Made by a program: the position numbers and the translations under genes
Notes under the pieces: model-generated
Told to the model about the DNA's origin: nothing
Seen by the model: only the letters and a program-made list of their open reading frames with translations
Databases searched by the model: none
Part shown: positions 10,939 to 20,585 of the stretch, piece by piece
Position numbering within the stretch: position 1 is the stretch's first letter
Layout: the number at the start of each line of letters is the position of its first letter
Assembly (NCBI GenBank): GCA_023014485.1
Contig: JAJOZX010003304.1
Location: 199,501 to 263,500, forward strand
Source: Bathynomus jamesi
Lineage: Eukaryota; Arthropoda; Malacostraca; Isopoda; Cirolanidae
Reading direction: 5' to 3'
Length of the DNA stretch: 64,000 bases

Positions 10939-11583
10939 ATCTTGGAATCGGTACAATGCCGATACCGATTCTTTGTCTATATTTAAAAGAAAAAATCAAT
11001 TCCGTTCATAAATTTTACTAATCTAAATGTGAAAACTTTAAATTTTCATATTTTTACGTCTCAAATTTGTTTAAGCACTCTTCCTTAGCTCACTCTACAT
11101 TCGAGTCTACAATATACAGTACTAGAATTTGTTACTCATATATCGTAGCTAAAATCGTTTTTATTACTCAGTGAAATGCTAAAACAATTTTATTTTAGTT
11201 TCACAAATTGAATACCAATATTTAAAGTAGCCTAATTGTTTTTCCTTATGTTGAAGGTATTTTCTTCCTTGAACAATGTAAATGAACAAACTTTTCATTA
11301 AAATTTCAAGGCCCTGGTAGCCAATTTGAATAAAAAATGGATATACAGTTTGGGTTTATAAAATTAAAATACTTAAAACAAAGGGAACATCATAACGTGG
11401 TTTAAAATATATATATTATAAAGTAGAACTTAATATAGAGTAGGAGTTTACAACGCTTTATATTATTCAGAAATTAGCTTCTTAGAGAAAATGTAAATTT
11501 ATGGGCAACTGAACTTAAGCTTTGCCCTTTACGTGACATGAATACAAAATATTTTTATGCTAATTTATACTTACTTCAAAGTA

Positions 11584-12987
11584 AAGGGTGATCCAGAGAA
11601 ATGGGACCCAAAAGAAACCCCTGTAACTCTTAAAGTATAAGTCCTTTTATAAAATCATACGCATCATTCGAAAGAGGATTGTTACAAGTTTGTACAGGAT
11701 TGTATAGGTTTTGACAATACAAGACAATATAAGATACAAAACAAAATAAAAGTGTTAGTTAAAACTAACCCTTCAAGATGACTGCATGGACTGTGGAACA
11801 GCTGCGTTTCATAACTGAGCAATATTATGAGCATGGAAGAAGTGTAGTTTCAGCTCAAAGATCTTTCAAGACAAATTTTCAGATGTCAAAATCACCTAAG
11901 AAAGTAATCCGTCGGTGTGTCAGAAATTTTTCCCTAACTGGCAGCATTGGAAAAAGAAAACCAACTGGAAGAGTGCGCACAGCAAGGATAGACGAGATCA
12001 TTAACAGAACTCATGAAATTGTACAGGATAATCCTAACATAAGCATCAGACGTGCTTCTCAGCTGTTAGGAGTTGGATATGGAACAACACACCGTATATT
12101 CAAGCAAAATTTAATGCTCTTTCCATATAAAATTCAAACGGTGCAACAACTAAACGATGGAGATTTCGCACGAAGACGACAATTCTGTCAATGGATCCAA
12201 CAGAAGATAAATGACACCACCAATTTTCTAGCAACTTTGATTATGTCAGACGAAGCCCATTTTCACTTGAATGGAACTGTAAACAAACAAAATTGTCGTT
12301 TCTGGGCAACAGAAAATCCATTGAATATTACCGAAGTCCCGTTGCATAGTCAGCGTGTAACTGTTTGGTGTGGTCTTACTGCATCTCAGATCATAGGGCC
12401 GTACTTTTTCGAGGATTCCACCGGAAACACGGTCACTGTAAATGGTGATCGCTACGAAAAAATGTTGACCGATTTCCTCATTCCTAAATTAAGAGATCTT
12501 TGTCTAGAAAACCACTGGTTCCAACAAGACGGAGCTACCTGCCATACCACGAGGAACTGCATGGCAGTTTTGCGTCAAACGTTTCCAGGCGAGTTAATCT
12601 CAAGATTTGGAGACGTTGAATGGCCCGCAAGGTCTCCGGATTTTTCTCCCTTAGATTATTATTATCTCTGGGGATATTTAAAGAGTAGGGTCTACAGAAA
12701 TAACCCAACGACCTTGCAAGAATTGAAGGCCGCCATCACAAATGAGATACAGGCCATACCACCACCGCGCACACTTGCAAAAGTGATGCAGAACTTACGA
12801 GCGAGAACACTGGAATGCTTGGCAACTAATGGAGCACATTTGAAAGGAGTCATTTTTAAAAAATAAATATTTCATAATAAACTTGTAACTCTACTCTTTC
12901 GAATGATATATAGTTTTTATGAAAGGAATTAAATATTAAGAATATTTGGCTTTTTTTTTATGGGTCCCATTTATCTGGATCACCCAG
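11584..12987 (+). mobile_element. Complete DD41D mariner element (copy 1)
   Basis: The ends AAGGGTGATCCAGAGAAATG (left) and the mirrored right end CTGGGTGATCCAGATAAATG differ at a few bases. Both are flanked by TA (11582-11583; 12988-12989), the mariner target duplication. It spans 1404 bases and encloses one uninterrupted transposase. It is inserted in an older repeat whose unbroken relative lies at 60.8-61.7 kb. Confidence 0.9.
11778..12866 (+). CDS. Mariner-type transposase, 362 aa, DD41D
   Basis: Cut-and-paste transposase of the Tc1/mariner superfamily. Residues about 1-115 form two helix-turn-helix units (WTVEQLRFITEQYYEHG; ISIRRASQLLGVGYGTTHRI) that bind the element ends. The catalytic triad is Asp158 (IMSDEAHF), Asp251 (FQQDGATCH) and Asp293 (SPDFSPLDYY), with 41 residues between the second and third, the spacing reported for rosa-like DD41D elements. 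No stop or frameshift interrupts the frame, and length is normal. The start at 11778 precedes all conserved motifs. It may be functional, though its end repeats are not identical to each other. Confidence 0.9.
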   Translation: MTAWTVEQLRFITEQYYEHGRSVVSAQRSFKTNFQMSKSPKKVIRRCVRNFSLTGSIGKRKPTGRVRTARIDEIINRTHEIVQDNPNISIRRASQLLGVGYGTTHRIFKQNLMLFPYKIQTVQQLNDGDFARRRQFCQWIQQKINDTTNFLATLIMSDEAHFHLNGTVNKQNCRFWATENPLNITEVPLHSQRVTVWCGLTASQIIGPYFFEDSTGNTVTVNGDRYEKMLTDFLIPKLRDLCLENHWFQQDGATCHTTRNCMAVLRQTFPGELISRFGDVEWPARSPDFSPLDYYYLWGYLKSRVYRNNPTTLQELKAAITNEIQAIPPPRTLAKVMQNLRARTLECLATNGAHLKGVIFKK

Positions 12988-13131
12988 TATAATTATATAG
13001 ATTTTTTTTCTTTTTAATGTTCAATTTTCTATAAATATAGTTTTTATTCTGCAATTAAAATTCCAGAATCGGTAAGAGAATCTGATAAATTTGGCCGATG
13101 CCGATTAATCGGTACACCACTAGCTCTCTGA

Positions 13132-14631
13132 CACGATTTTCTTCAAATATCTCATTGGCAAATCATAGAACCACTTTTAAATTGACCTCAGTAACATCGA
13201 TGATTATAGAGAGGCTGTCGAATTAAAAACAAAAGGGTAACATTTGAAAATGGCATAAAGCTGTAATACGAGTAACTAATTTTATTTCCCATTTCAGATT
13301 GAGAGAAGTTCCACAATTTTACCTAGAAATTGAAAATCGAGAAGTTTTTCATCCGTTCACGTAACCTATACAGTATTCTCCGAAGGGAAAGTCTGCGATT
13401 TGGCACAAAAAGAATTCGGTGAAACATTTTCAGGTGATTAAAAGACGCGTGTCAAACTTCAAGGAAGCCACCAACTGCTCGAACACCGCAAAATGTGAAA
13501 AGGGTGCAACAAATAAACAATGGGATTTTAACGCTTTCACTGGTACATCTGTTAATCACTTTCCTTGATGGAGCTTCACCAACTCGTGAATGTTTCCCGA
13601 ATTCTCTTCGTGCCAAAATTACACTTTCCCTTCACAAAATACTGCTGTTGAACAATAAAAGTTAGTTCATCATCTGTTCAAGACTCCATTCTCAATTTAA
13701 AAAATTGATAGGTTCCCAAAATTTGTAAAAAAAAAAATTTATGGCTGGCACCAAATACCCATTAATATGAAATAGAAAAATGTTAATAGATTGTATATGA
13801 CTCACGCTGGCTATTATAATCAATGCAAATCGAACATAATAATTCTGAAATAAAAAGTTTGAAATATTTCAATATTGTTCAACAAAACTGTTTCGTTACG
13901 TGAAGCGAGAATGGGAGAAGCTGCGTGAATCATAGAACACGTAGCCATTTCTTATATAATTAATTAATATTACTATCGGGTTTTACATCTCATAGCTCCG
14001 ATGAAGTTAAGGGAAAAATTTATTAAAAGGTTTGGTAAAAATAAAAGATTAGCGTTCCAAGCTTTGGCTTTACTTTTTATTCTGAAAAAAAGGTTCAAAA
14101 CAAAATCTGTTCTCGATATTATCCGACTTTTTACGCAACAAATCATACGAATTTTGATATTTACCCATATCAAAACTTTTTCTCCACAAAACAAAAATCT
14201 TGCATCTGAAAACGGCTCCACATAACAGTAGAGATCCATTATAAACCAGACTGAAAACAGAATTTAACTCAAATTGTGAGTAGTGTTATTACCAAAAACT
14301 CCTCAAACCTGCCAAAATAGGCGGATAAGAAGTTAAAAAGAAAACAAAAATAAATAAATTAAAGAATAATTATTTATAACATTAAAAACCGAGTTTTACA
14401 AATGGACAAAATCGAAGATATTTCCGGTGATTTGAAGAATTGACTGAAAAAAAAATCCCAGCTCTGAAAAATAAACTTCAGGTGCAATGGGTTCATATGA
14501 CGACCACGACCACCTCCTCCTCTCTCAGACGTTCTAATCACTGAAATATAATCTAGAAGATTAAAATTGTAGTGCTGAATACAAAAATAAACTTAATAAG
14601 GAAACCGCAACAAGCAGTTAGTTTTGCCATT

Positions 14632-14632
<1 letters not shown>
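13132..14632. other. Mostly unassigned, possible mariner debris
   Basis: At about 13380-13620 a broken translation (RVSNFKEATN, RTPQNVKRVQQINNG) resembles the linker region of mariner transposases, but it is too decayed to call. The rest is AT-rich with no recognised motif. Confidence 0.3.

Positions 14633-14677
<45 letters not shown>
14633..14677. repeat. (TA)n microsatellite
   Basis: About 45 bases of nearly pure TA. Confidence 0.95.
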
Positions 14678-14680
<3 letters not shown>

Positions 14681-15073
14681 CCTCTAAGTACTTAAACTAT
14701 TTAAATGATCACAATAAATTTTACGCTAACAAGCTCCCACTTCAAAATAAAAAAAAACACTATCAGGGGGGGGATCAAATGGTGACGGAATTTTGAAGTG
14801 TCAACGATTTGCAAAATGGTAATTCTGTATGCAGACTGGATCTTGTATCAGGCAATTAGCTTTTTTGGAGACAATGACACACGCACGGACGATAACCTTT
14901 AAAACGAATTTTGAATGCAACGCAAAGATTTCTTATGACTGGGGATTAAATTTAAGCGATTGGTTAGATCGAGAGAAGTGGCACTAATACTCATTTTATG
15001 CAAATGTTGCAATAAATATCTTTCAAAAAGTGCCGCCGATTTAAGCGCGTACGTACACACACACACACACACA

Positions 15074-15235
15074 CAGTGTCTGGGCTTAAATGGCGATAAA
15101 ATAAAACAAACGTATTTTATTGCCATTTAACCCTTTACTGCCCAAAAGGACAAATTTGTAACTTTCAAATACACGCATTCATAAGTTAACCCTACAAAAT
15201 ATTTGGGCAGTAAAGGGTTAAGCCCGGACACCCTG
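15074..15235. mobile_element. Palindromic Tc1/mariner-type MITE interrupted by a piggyBac-type MITE
   Basis: The left arm CAGTGTCTGGGCTTAAATGG continues GCGATAAAATA and is mirrored by TATTTTATTGCCATTTAA plus, after the insertion, GCCCGGACACCCTG (to 15235). Restoring one TTAA at the insertion gives a near-perfect palindrome. A (CA)n run at about 15055-15075 lies immediately outside. Confidence 0.7.
15131..15217. mobile_element. 87-bp piggyBac-type MITE at TTAA
   Basis: The ends CCCTTTACTGCCCAAA and TTTGGGCAGTAAAGGG are perfect 16-base inverted repeats, flanked by TTAA on both sides (15127-15130; 15218-15221). That is exactly the piggyBac arrangement. Too short to code. Confidence 0.85.
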
Positions 15236-16160
15236 CATATTTGTTCTTTTCCGGAAACCTATCTCGTTTATATTCGAGTTATACGATATTTAGAAGACTA
15301 TTTTAAAGTTATATTTATCTATTTAGAATTTGCCAGACACTTTATATGAAAGACCACTTTATACTACGGAAATGTACCACTTAAAAACGTCCTTACACCC
15401 TAAAATTGAAAAATAAAATTTGTACTGGACATAAAACTCAACTTTTTAATCACATTGTGTGATTGGTTTAATTAACTTTGCAATTACTTTATCCCATGTC
15501 TGATATCTAATGCGCTCTTAATCTGATCCAATTATCATAGTTCAGATAAGATGATTAGCCTTATAAATCTATGTAACTAAATTACTAAAACCTAGAGAAT
15601 AACTGTACAGTAAAACAAATACCACAAAAAGGCCTCAAGTTGGGAATATGTCATGCAATAACTTTTTATAGTTTTTATACCTAGCTTAGTTTTACATTTA
15701 CACTACAAATTAAAACTCCCCAGCAATTTAAAGGAAATCATTGACTATCCTCAAGAGAGATTAATTCCCAGTAACATCCTTTTATACCAATAATTTAAAC
15801 GAAATAAAGAAAATGTGTAATTCGTACTTCCACAAATCAACGCACACCGTCTCAACAGAGCATTCTTCCAAAACATTGTCGTACATCTCGATCCAACTCT
15901 GTTTTAATAAAACTATAGACTTTACTTCAAAGTTACTTAAACATATTTCCTTAAGAAAAAGAATGAAGATATTCAAAAGACTACTGTTGTACTTCATTCA
16001 TTCGTTCTCCATGTGGTAACTCCGTTGCTTGAACTTAAGACAGGAGACACGTAACCTTTCTACATACATACACACAAGACTATCATTGGGAATAGGGAAT
16101 CATCCCGATCTCACATACCGTGATACCTTTCATGAAAAGGCTCTCTGTCATTAACACAGA
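15236..16160. other. Spacer, nothing recognised
   Basis: AT-rich sequence; the short overlapping frames at 15780-16020 on both strands carry no motif. Confidence 0.4.
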
Positions 16161-17776
16161 TGTAGCGACGGAGACTCGTTCAAATACTTTCGCAATTTCC
16201 ACTTTACAATAGACCCGCTGTTCCATCGACACGGCCACGACCAAGACGTCACATCAGGAGCCACACTCAACGCATTCTTTCGGCCTTGAACCACACCTCA
16301 ACCTCGTTATAACGACTCTTGGGTACGACACCTCGATTTCTCTCTTCTGAAGAGATTCCTCAGTGACACGTTAGATCTCATTATGCAAACATCGTTAGCA
16401 GGTCGTGACGAAAAAGAACACCCAGAACATTCTCAAAAAGTTAAATTTATGCAAACATTTTTTCTACGTGACATTTTAATAAAAAGTGCATTTAACATTT
16501 AGTTTTCTTTCCTCATAACAAAAGAGCAGCATTTGAAAATTTTTGTCACACGAGTTGGGGTCATTCAACGGTCGAGCTTCAATCAGCGACTTCATCTTTC
16601 AGAAGCAAACAACACTCACCCCGCTCCTCACATTCTACGCCGGCTAGCAGTAACCCACCCGCAGTTCCAAGTTCTCCACGTTTTACAAGGAAAGTGTTCT
16701 CTGCATTCCTTACCATATAGGTATTTTCCTTAGTTTTCCACGCCGGAACGACCTCCGACATTGATGTTTTCGAACCCCCTTTTCCTCAAAACCCCGGGCG
16801 CTAAGAGCACGACCCTCACCCCATCTTTCCCAGCACTACACTAAGTTTAAGTCGCTTTATACACAGCGCAGTTTCGTCAACGCCTTTTGCCAAATATATC
16901 AACGGTCCTTTTCGACCGCTGTACGGGAAATCATTTGGCAAGAATCCTCTGACGACGCCCCCTATTCCACCAGCGAGCCCATCCCTTAAGCACAACGTGT
17001 GTTTTCCCTCCACTCCTACGGAAAGCCTTAAAAAGCATTCTTCAAGCAAACAAGCTCACACTCATCCACGCAACCGGGCGCAGTGCAAGCATAGAGAGCA
17101 TCAAACTGGCTCAGGGTAGCGGTCCCCTGCCTTCTCCACTCTCTGCTTGCATCTTTTAGTGGAATGCCCATTTTTTCTGCTTGTTTCCATAAACGACGTT
17201 TTTTCTTTCCCTTCGGCAGAAGCGCATTCATCGAAGAGAATTGACATGCGAAGAGCCCTGGGCACCGCTTGCGAACTCAATACAGTTCCCCTTGCCCCCT
17301 TCTCATCGCATCCTTTTCCCCCCTCCCCGAATCCTCTGTGGACACTTCGCCGAGTACCTTCGTCACACTCCATAGACTTCCCTATTTCCCCCCCCCCCCC
17401 TCAGCAACCTCCCTCGTGCTACGTCTCTTCGAGCGAGCGTCTGCGAGACCTTCACTCCTCATCAGAACAAAACTATTTTTCGCTTGCCTCACGCAATCTT
17501 TTTTTTATCGTTCACTTCGCTCTCTCTCTCTCGGGGAGGACTACTGTAACGACGGAGACTCCTTCAAATAAACATCGTTACATGGTGAGATCTGACATGC
17601 CACTAGCAAAGAGAGGTGAAGTGCGTTTGAAGCATCGTGCACCATTACCAGCCCCACAACTCGCGTTCCCAGTCCCAGCTAGCCGAGTATTAACGGGTCT
17701 AATGCGCTAAGCTTACCCGACGCTCGACTCGTAAGTGGAAATCACGAAAGTATTTGAAAGCGTCTCTGTCGCTACA
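16161..17776. mobile_element. GC-rich inverted-repeat element downstream of Mdm2
   Basis: The left end TGTAGCGACGGAGACTCGTT (then CAAATACTTTCG..ATTTCCACTT) matches the reverse complement of the right end at 17725-17776 over about 46 bases. A third partial copy of the motif (GTAACGACGGAGACTCCTT) lies inside at about 17546. The interior is far richer in G+C than its surroundings and includes a C-tract at about 17390-17401. Open frames exist on both strands (for example 17147-17710) but show no domain. No clear target duplication. Superfamily unknown. Confidence 0.6.
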
Positions 17777-17894
17777 TATATAATATACAATGCTTTCTAC
17801 TACTATTAAATTCGTTTAAGAGCTAACTTTCGATTAATTTTATGGGATCACAGTCGTAATTCAATACACTATTATATGGGATTTTTTTTTTTAG

Positions 17895-18647
17895 TTACAC
17901 AAAAGAGTTCTTGGTTATCATATGAATTTTTCGTCTGCATATGGGACACTTTGCTTTTGAATTGTAGAGTCTTTTCGCGCACGGATAACAAAAACCGATG
18001 TGTGACAGTCGACCGTGGATGATGGAAGCGTCTTTAGGTCTGGCGTAACAGAGGGTGCAATAACCTTCAGTTCCGCCTTGTTCAGTTTCCGAATCTGAAA
18101 TGACGTCATGCATCGCTTCCACGAGTTCCTTTCCCCTCGAGGACTTCAGCCATCGTTTGCCTTCGACAGTGTTACAAAACTTCTTAAATTTCTTCTCCGA
18201 CTTCGAAGTACTCTCTCCGGTTTCGAACACTCTTTTTACCTTATCTTTTGAATCCTTCGTCTCAGATATTTTCCTCTTTCGTGTCGGAATCATTTCAAAG
18301 GAAGAGAGGTTCTGAGACCCAAAGCCAGAATCCTGCGACGACGCAGTCGAAGTCGAGGCTGCAGAAGATGTAGACGCGCCAGAATCCTGCGACGACGCAG
18401 TCGAAGTCGAGGCGGCAGAAGATGTAGAACACGCAGAACTTGTTGACGCCACAGTACACGATGATCCGGATGAGCTCGTCCTTTCTAAACTCAGAGGCAA
18501 ATCATCGTTTTTGGCCTCTTTATTGTTAGAGTCTGTCTCCAGATTCACGTTCTGTCCTTCGAAAGACCCTCTCTTCTTATCTTTCTTAGGGCGTGGTTTC
18601 CTCCTCCTTCTCCTCCTTGGGCGGTCGGGATACCAGTCTTTCCGTAA
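17895..18647 (-). CDS. Mdm2: Mdm2 exon 6: basic/Ser-rich region and C-terminal RING
   Basis: Acceptor TTTCAG|TTACGG at 18647; 250 codons then TAA at 17895-17897. It starts LRKDWYPDRP, completing the CW-x-LR-x-W border of the zinc finger, then a basic cluster (RPRRRRRKPRPKKDKKR) that could be a nuclear localisation signal. A Ser/Thr/Ala-rich linker includes an 18-residue duplication. The last 55 residues are the Mdm2-type RING: CTLC, RPKDASIIHGRLSHIGFC, PCAKRL, CPICRRKI, ending HMITKNSFV. The tail is flush with the C-terminus, as in Mdm2/MdmX, where it supports dimerisation and E2 activation. The C2H2C4 zinc ligands all appear present. The extra His replacing Cys separates it from ordinary RINGs. 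Confidence 0.92.
   Translation of the reverse strand, partial: LRKDWYPDRPRRRRRRKPRPKKDKKRGSFEGQNVNLETDSNNKEAKNDDLPLSLERTSSSGSSCTVASTSSACSTSSAASTSTASSQDSGASTSSAASTSTASSQDSGFGSQNLSSFEMIPTRKRKISETKDSKDKVKRVFETGESTSKSEKKFKKFCNTVEGKRWLKSSRGKELVEAMHDVISDSETEQGGTEGYCTLCYARPKDASIIHGRLSHIGFCYPCAKRLYNSKAKCPICRRKIHMITKNSFV
18325..18432 (-). repeat. 54-bp tandem duplication inside the Mdm2 RING exon
   Basis: Two adjacent 54-base units (starting at 18325 and 18379) are almost identical and keep the reading frame. They duplicate an 18-residue Ser/Thr/Ala segment containing ASTSTASSQDSG in the linker before the RING. Likely a recent or length-variable coding repeat. Confidence 0.9.
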
Positions 18648-18969
18648 CTGAAATTTAAATTATTTAACCTGTCATGAGACTCCTTCAGCAAAAGCAGATT
18701 AGTTTTAACGTTATTAAAAAGGGGAAAAAAATCATGGCCATTCACAAAGTTCACTGAACAATGAAAAACCTTAATCGATGTTAATGCAAAGACAAATTAA
18801 AATTTTTTTAGTGAGCTAAGATTTAAAATTAACTGCCAATAAAAACAAAGCCCTACTATTATTTAAAATTAAAGGTAAATGCTCCAAGTTTTTTTATTTT
18901 AAGACCATACTTCTATTCCCTTACATTTTCTCTCGCCAAAGATTCAAATAAACTTAAACAAAGGGTTAC
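18648..18969 (-). other. Mdm2 intron 5 (322 bp)
   Basis: Bounded by GAG|GTAACC at 18970/18969 and TTTCAG|TTACGG at 18648/18647. Short, AT-rich and free of recognised elements, in contrast to intron 4. Confidence 0.85.
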
Positions 18970-19167
18970 CTCCCAACACTTGAGGCAGTATCTCATAAAA
19001 GGTTTGTTCTTGATCCCGCACGTAACGCAAGACCATTGGTCACGTTCATCTTCGGTCGAATTTTCTTCACTAGGAGTCTCCGAATCGGTAGAGGAATCCG
19101 ATTCATCGGCGAAACAATCTTCGTCTGAATCACGCTTCTCTTCCAACCCCAAAATCAAAATAAGACT
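18970..19167 (-). CDS. Mdm2: Mdm2 exon 5: acidic segment and RanBP2-type zinc finger
   Basis: Acceptor TGTTGCAG|AGTCTT at 19167 and donor TGGGAG|GTAACC at 18970; 66 codons, phase 0 on both sides. An acidic stretch (KRDSDEDCFADESDSSTD) precedes the zinc finger DQWSCVTCGIKNKPF...YCLKCWE, with the W-x-C-x2-C-x10-C-x2-C ligand pattern (Cys 47, 50, 61, 64 of the exon). In vertebrate Mdm2 this finger contacts ribosomal proteins L5/L11. Position and order agree with Mdm2, where acidic region and finger precede the RING. Confidence 0.92.
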
Positions 19168-20259
19168 CTGCAACATTTAAGGGAAAAAAAAATCGGAATC
19201 AACATCAGCGACTGTAGAGTTGAACTTATCAAATTTCGCCTCGCATGAAGGACTGTAATCAGACAAAAAAATTATATTTCCTTCATGGAAATATTCAAGT
19301 CGCTTTTAACATCAGAAACGAAAGTGAAGCAAAAATGGTTAAATCTTTAGGGCTTAATTAAAATATCACAAAATTACTCAAAGAAGACAGTAGTTACTCT
19401 TTCTTAACGATGTGATTGTCAAATTTCACACACACAATAAATCCCACAACTATGGCCAAAAAGCGTTGAAACCTTAAAATTTTTTGGAATGAGAGAGGTA
19501 TTAACAGAAATTACCTACACCACTGATGTATTTTGATTTCTGATAACAAATTTAGTCACTTGTCAAGATTGATGAACTACTTCAGAAAGAATTGGTATAA
19601 TTATTATTTGCTATATTAGATTTAATGACAATTTTTTATTTTTTTGGAGTTTCTTGGTAAGTATATTTAAACTACAGTTGCATGAAATTTAATACATCAA
19701 TGGTATATCATTACTCAGAAATAGCATCCAAGTTTCATTTGACTATCAGCAAAACAAAAAATTCTAAGGTCCGGCAACTCTTTGGGCCAAAGCCAGCCTT
19801 ATCCAAAAAAGCTGCGTCACTTAGAGTTGTGTGTGTGTATGTGCGCTTGCTTGCGTCACCGTCAGTTTTAAATGAGACATTATTAAATTTATATATCTGA
19901 GGATTCTTTTTTTTTTTTTTTGTATAAACTTAAAAAACCTATATCCTAGTGTCAATTTTGTAAAACAGGGTGATACTATTATAAATATTAATACCTCACA
20001 ACTCATCACAAAATATTTGCATATTTAGCAGTTTATTTAAGGATTCAGGCATGTGCTGTTAAGACAAAACTCAGACCATACTGTAAATAAAGTTATTCTC
20101 GATATACTGTAACTCGTGTATTAAATCAGCTGCCAGACCAAATCTCTTTCGTCCTCTTGAAACTTAAACTATTTACAGTATGCCATTTTGTGATTGCGAA
20201 TTAACAAGTCGTACGAAGAAGGCTCTTCGAATGAAAATAATACAAAAATTTAAACTAGC

Positions 20260-20282
20260 ATATATATATATATATATATATA
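20260..20282. repeat. (AT)n microsatellite
   Basis: Short AT run just before the hairpin at 20317. Confidence 0.9.
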
Positions 20283-20316
20283 GGGAATGAACTCAGAATG
20301 GTCCCCTGAGTTTTTT

Positions 20317-20520
20317 ATGATACACACAGACAGTGCATGGAACAAGGAACTCTTCTGGGATAATTAAATCCACTATAGTCCGAATAAGTAATGGTAAATG
20401 ACAAATACCAGTTTTTTTTTTTTTTTTTTTTTTTGTCATTTACCATTACTTATTCGGACTATAGTGGATTTAATTATCCCAGAAGAGTTCCTTGTTCCAT
20501 GCACTGTCTGTGTGTATCAT
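20317..20520. repeat. Perfect 86-bp inverted repeat with poly-T loop
   Basis: Bases 20317-20402 and 20435-20520 are exact reverse complements over 86 bases (checked base by base). The 32-base loop is mostly a run of T (20412-20434). An AT tract lies just after it. No transposase or known terminus is visible; it may be a foldback element or a snap-back duplication. Confidence 0.95.
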
Positions 20521-20524
20521 ATAT

Positions 20525-20585
<61 letters not shown>
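20521..20585. repeat. (AT)n microsatellite
   Basis: 65 bases of nearly pure AT between the hairpin and the mariner at 20586. Confidence 0.95.

Larger units (their letters stand above)
10939..13131. mobile_element. Old inverted-repeat element, split by a mariner
   Basis: The ends TAGTGATG...AATCGGTACAATGCCGAT (left) and GCCGATTAATCGGTACACCACTAG (right) are imperfect inverted repeats. Flanks 10939-11583 and 12988-13131 together match, in reverse orientation, the continuous sequence 60845-61675, showing that 11584-12987 was inserted later. No coding sequence recognised; superfamily unknown, possibly hAT. Confidence 0.5.

Noticed and set aside
13380..13620. Mariner-like linker (RTPQNVKRVQQINNG)
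   Set aside because: Too short and broken to assign; mentioned only as possible debris.
17147..17710. 187-aa open frame on the plus strand
   Set aside because: Low-complexity Ser/Pro translation of a GC- and C-rich block inside an inverted-repeat element, with overlapping frames on both strands and no domain.
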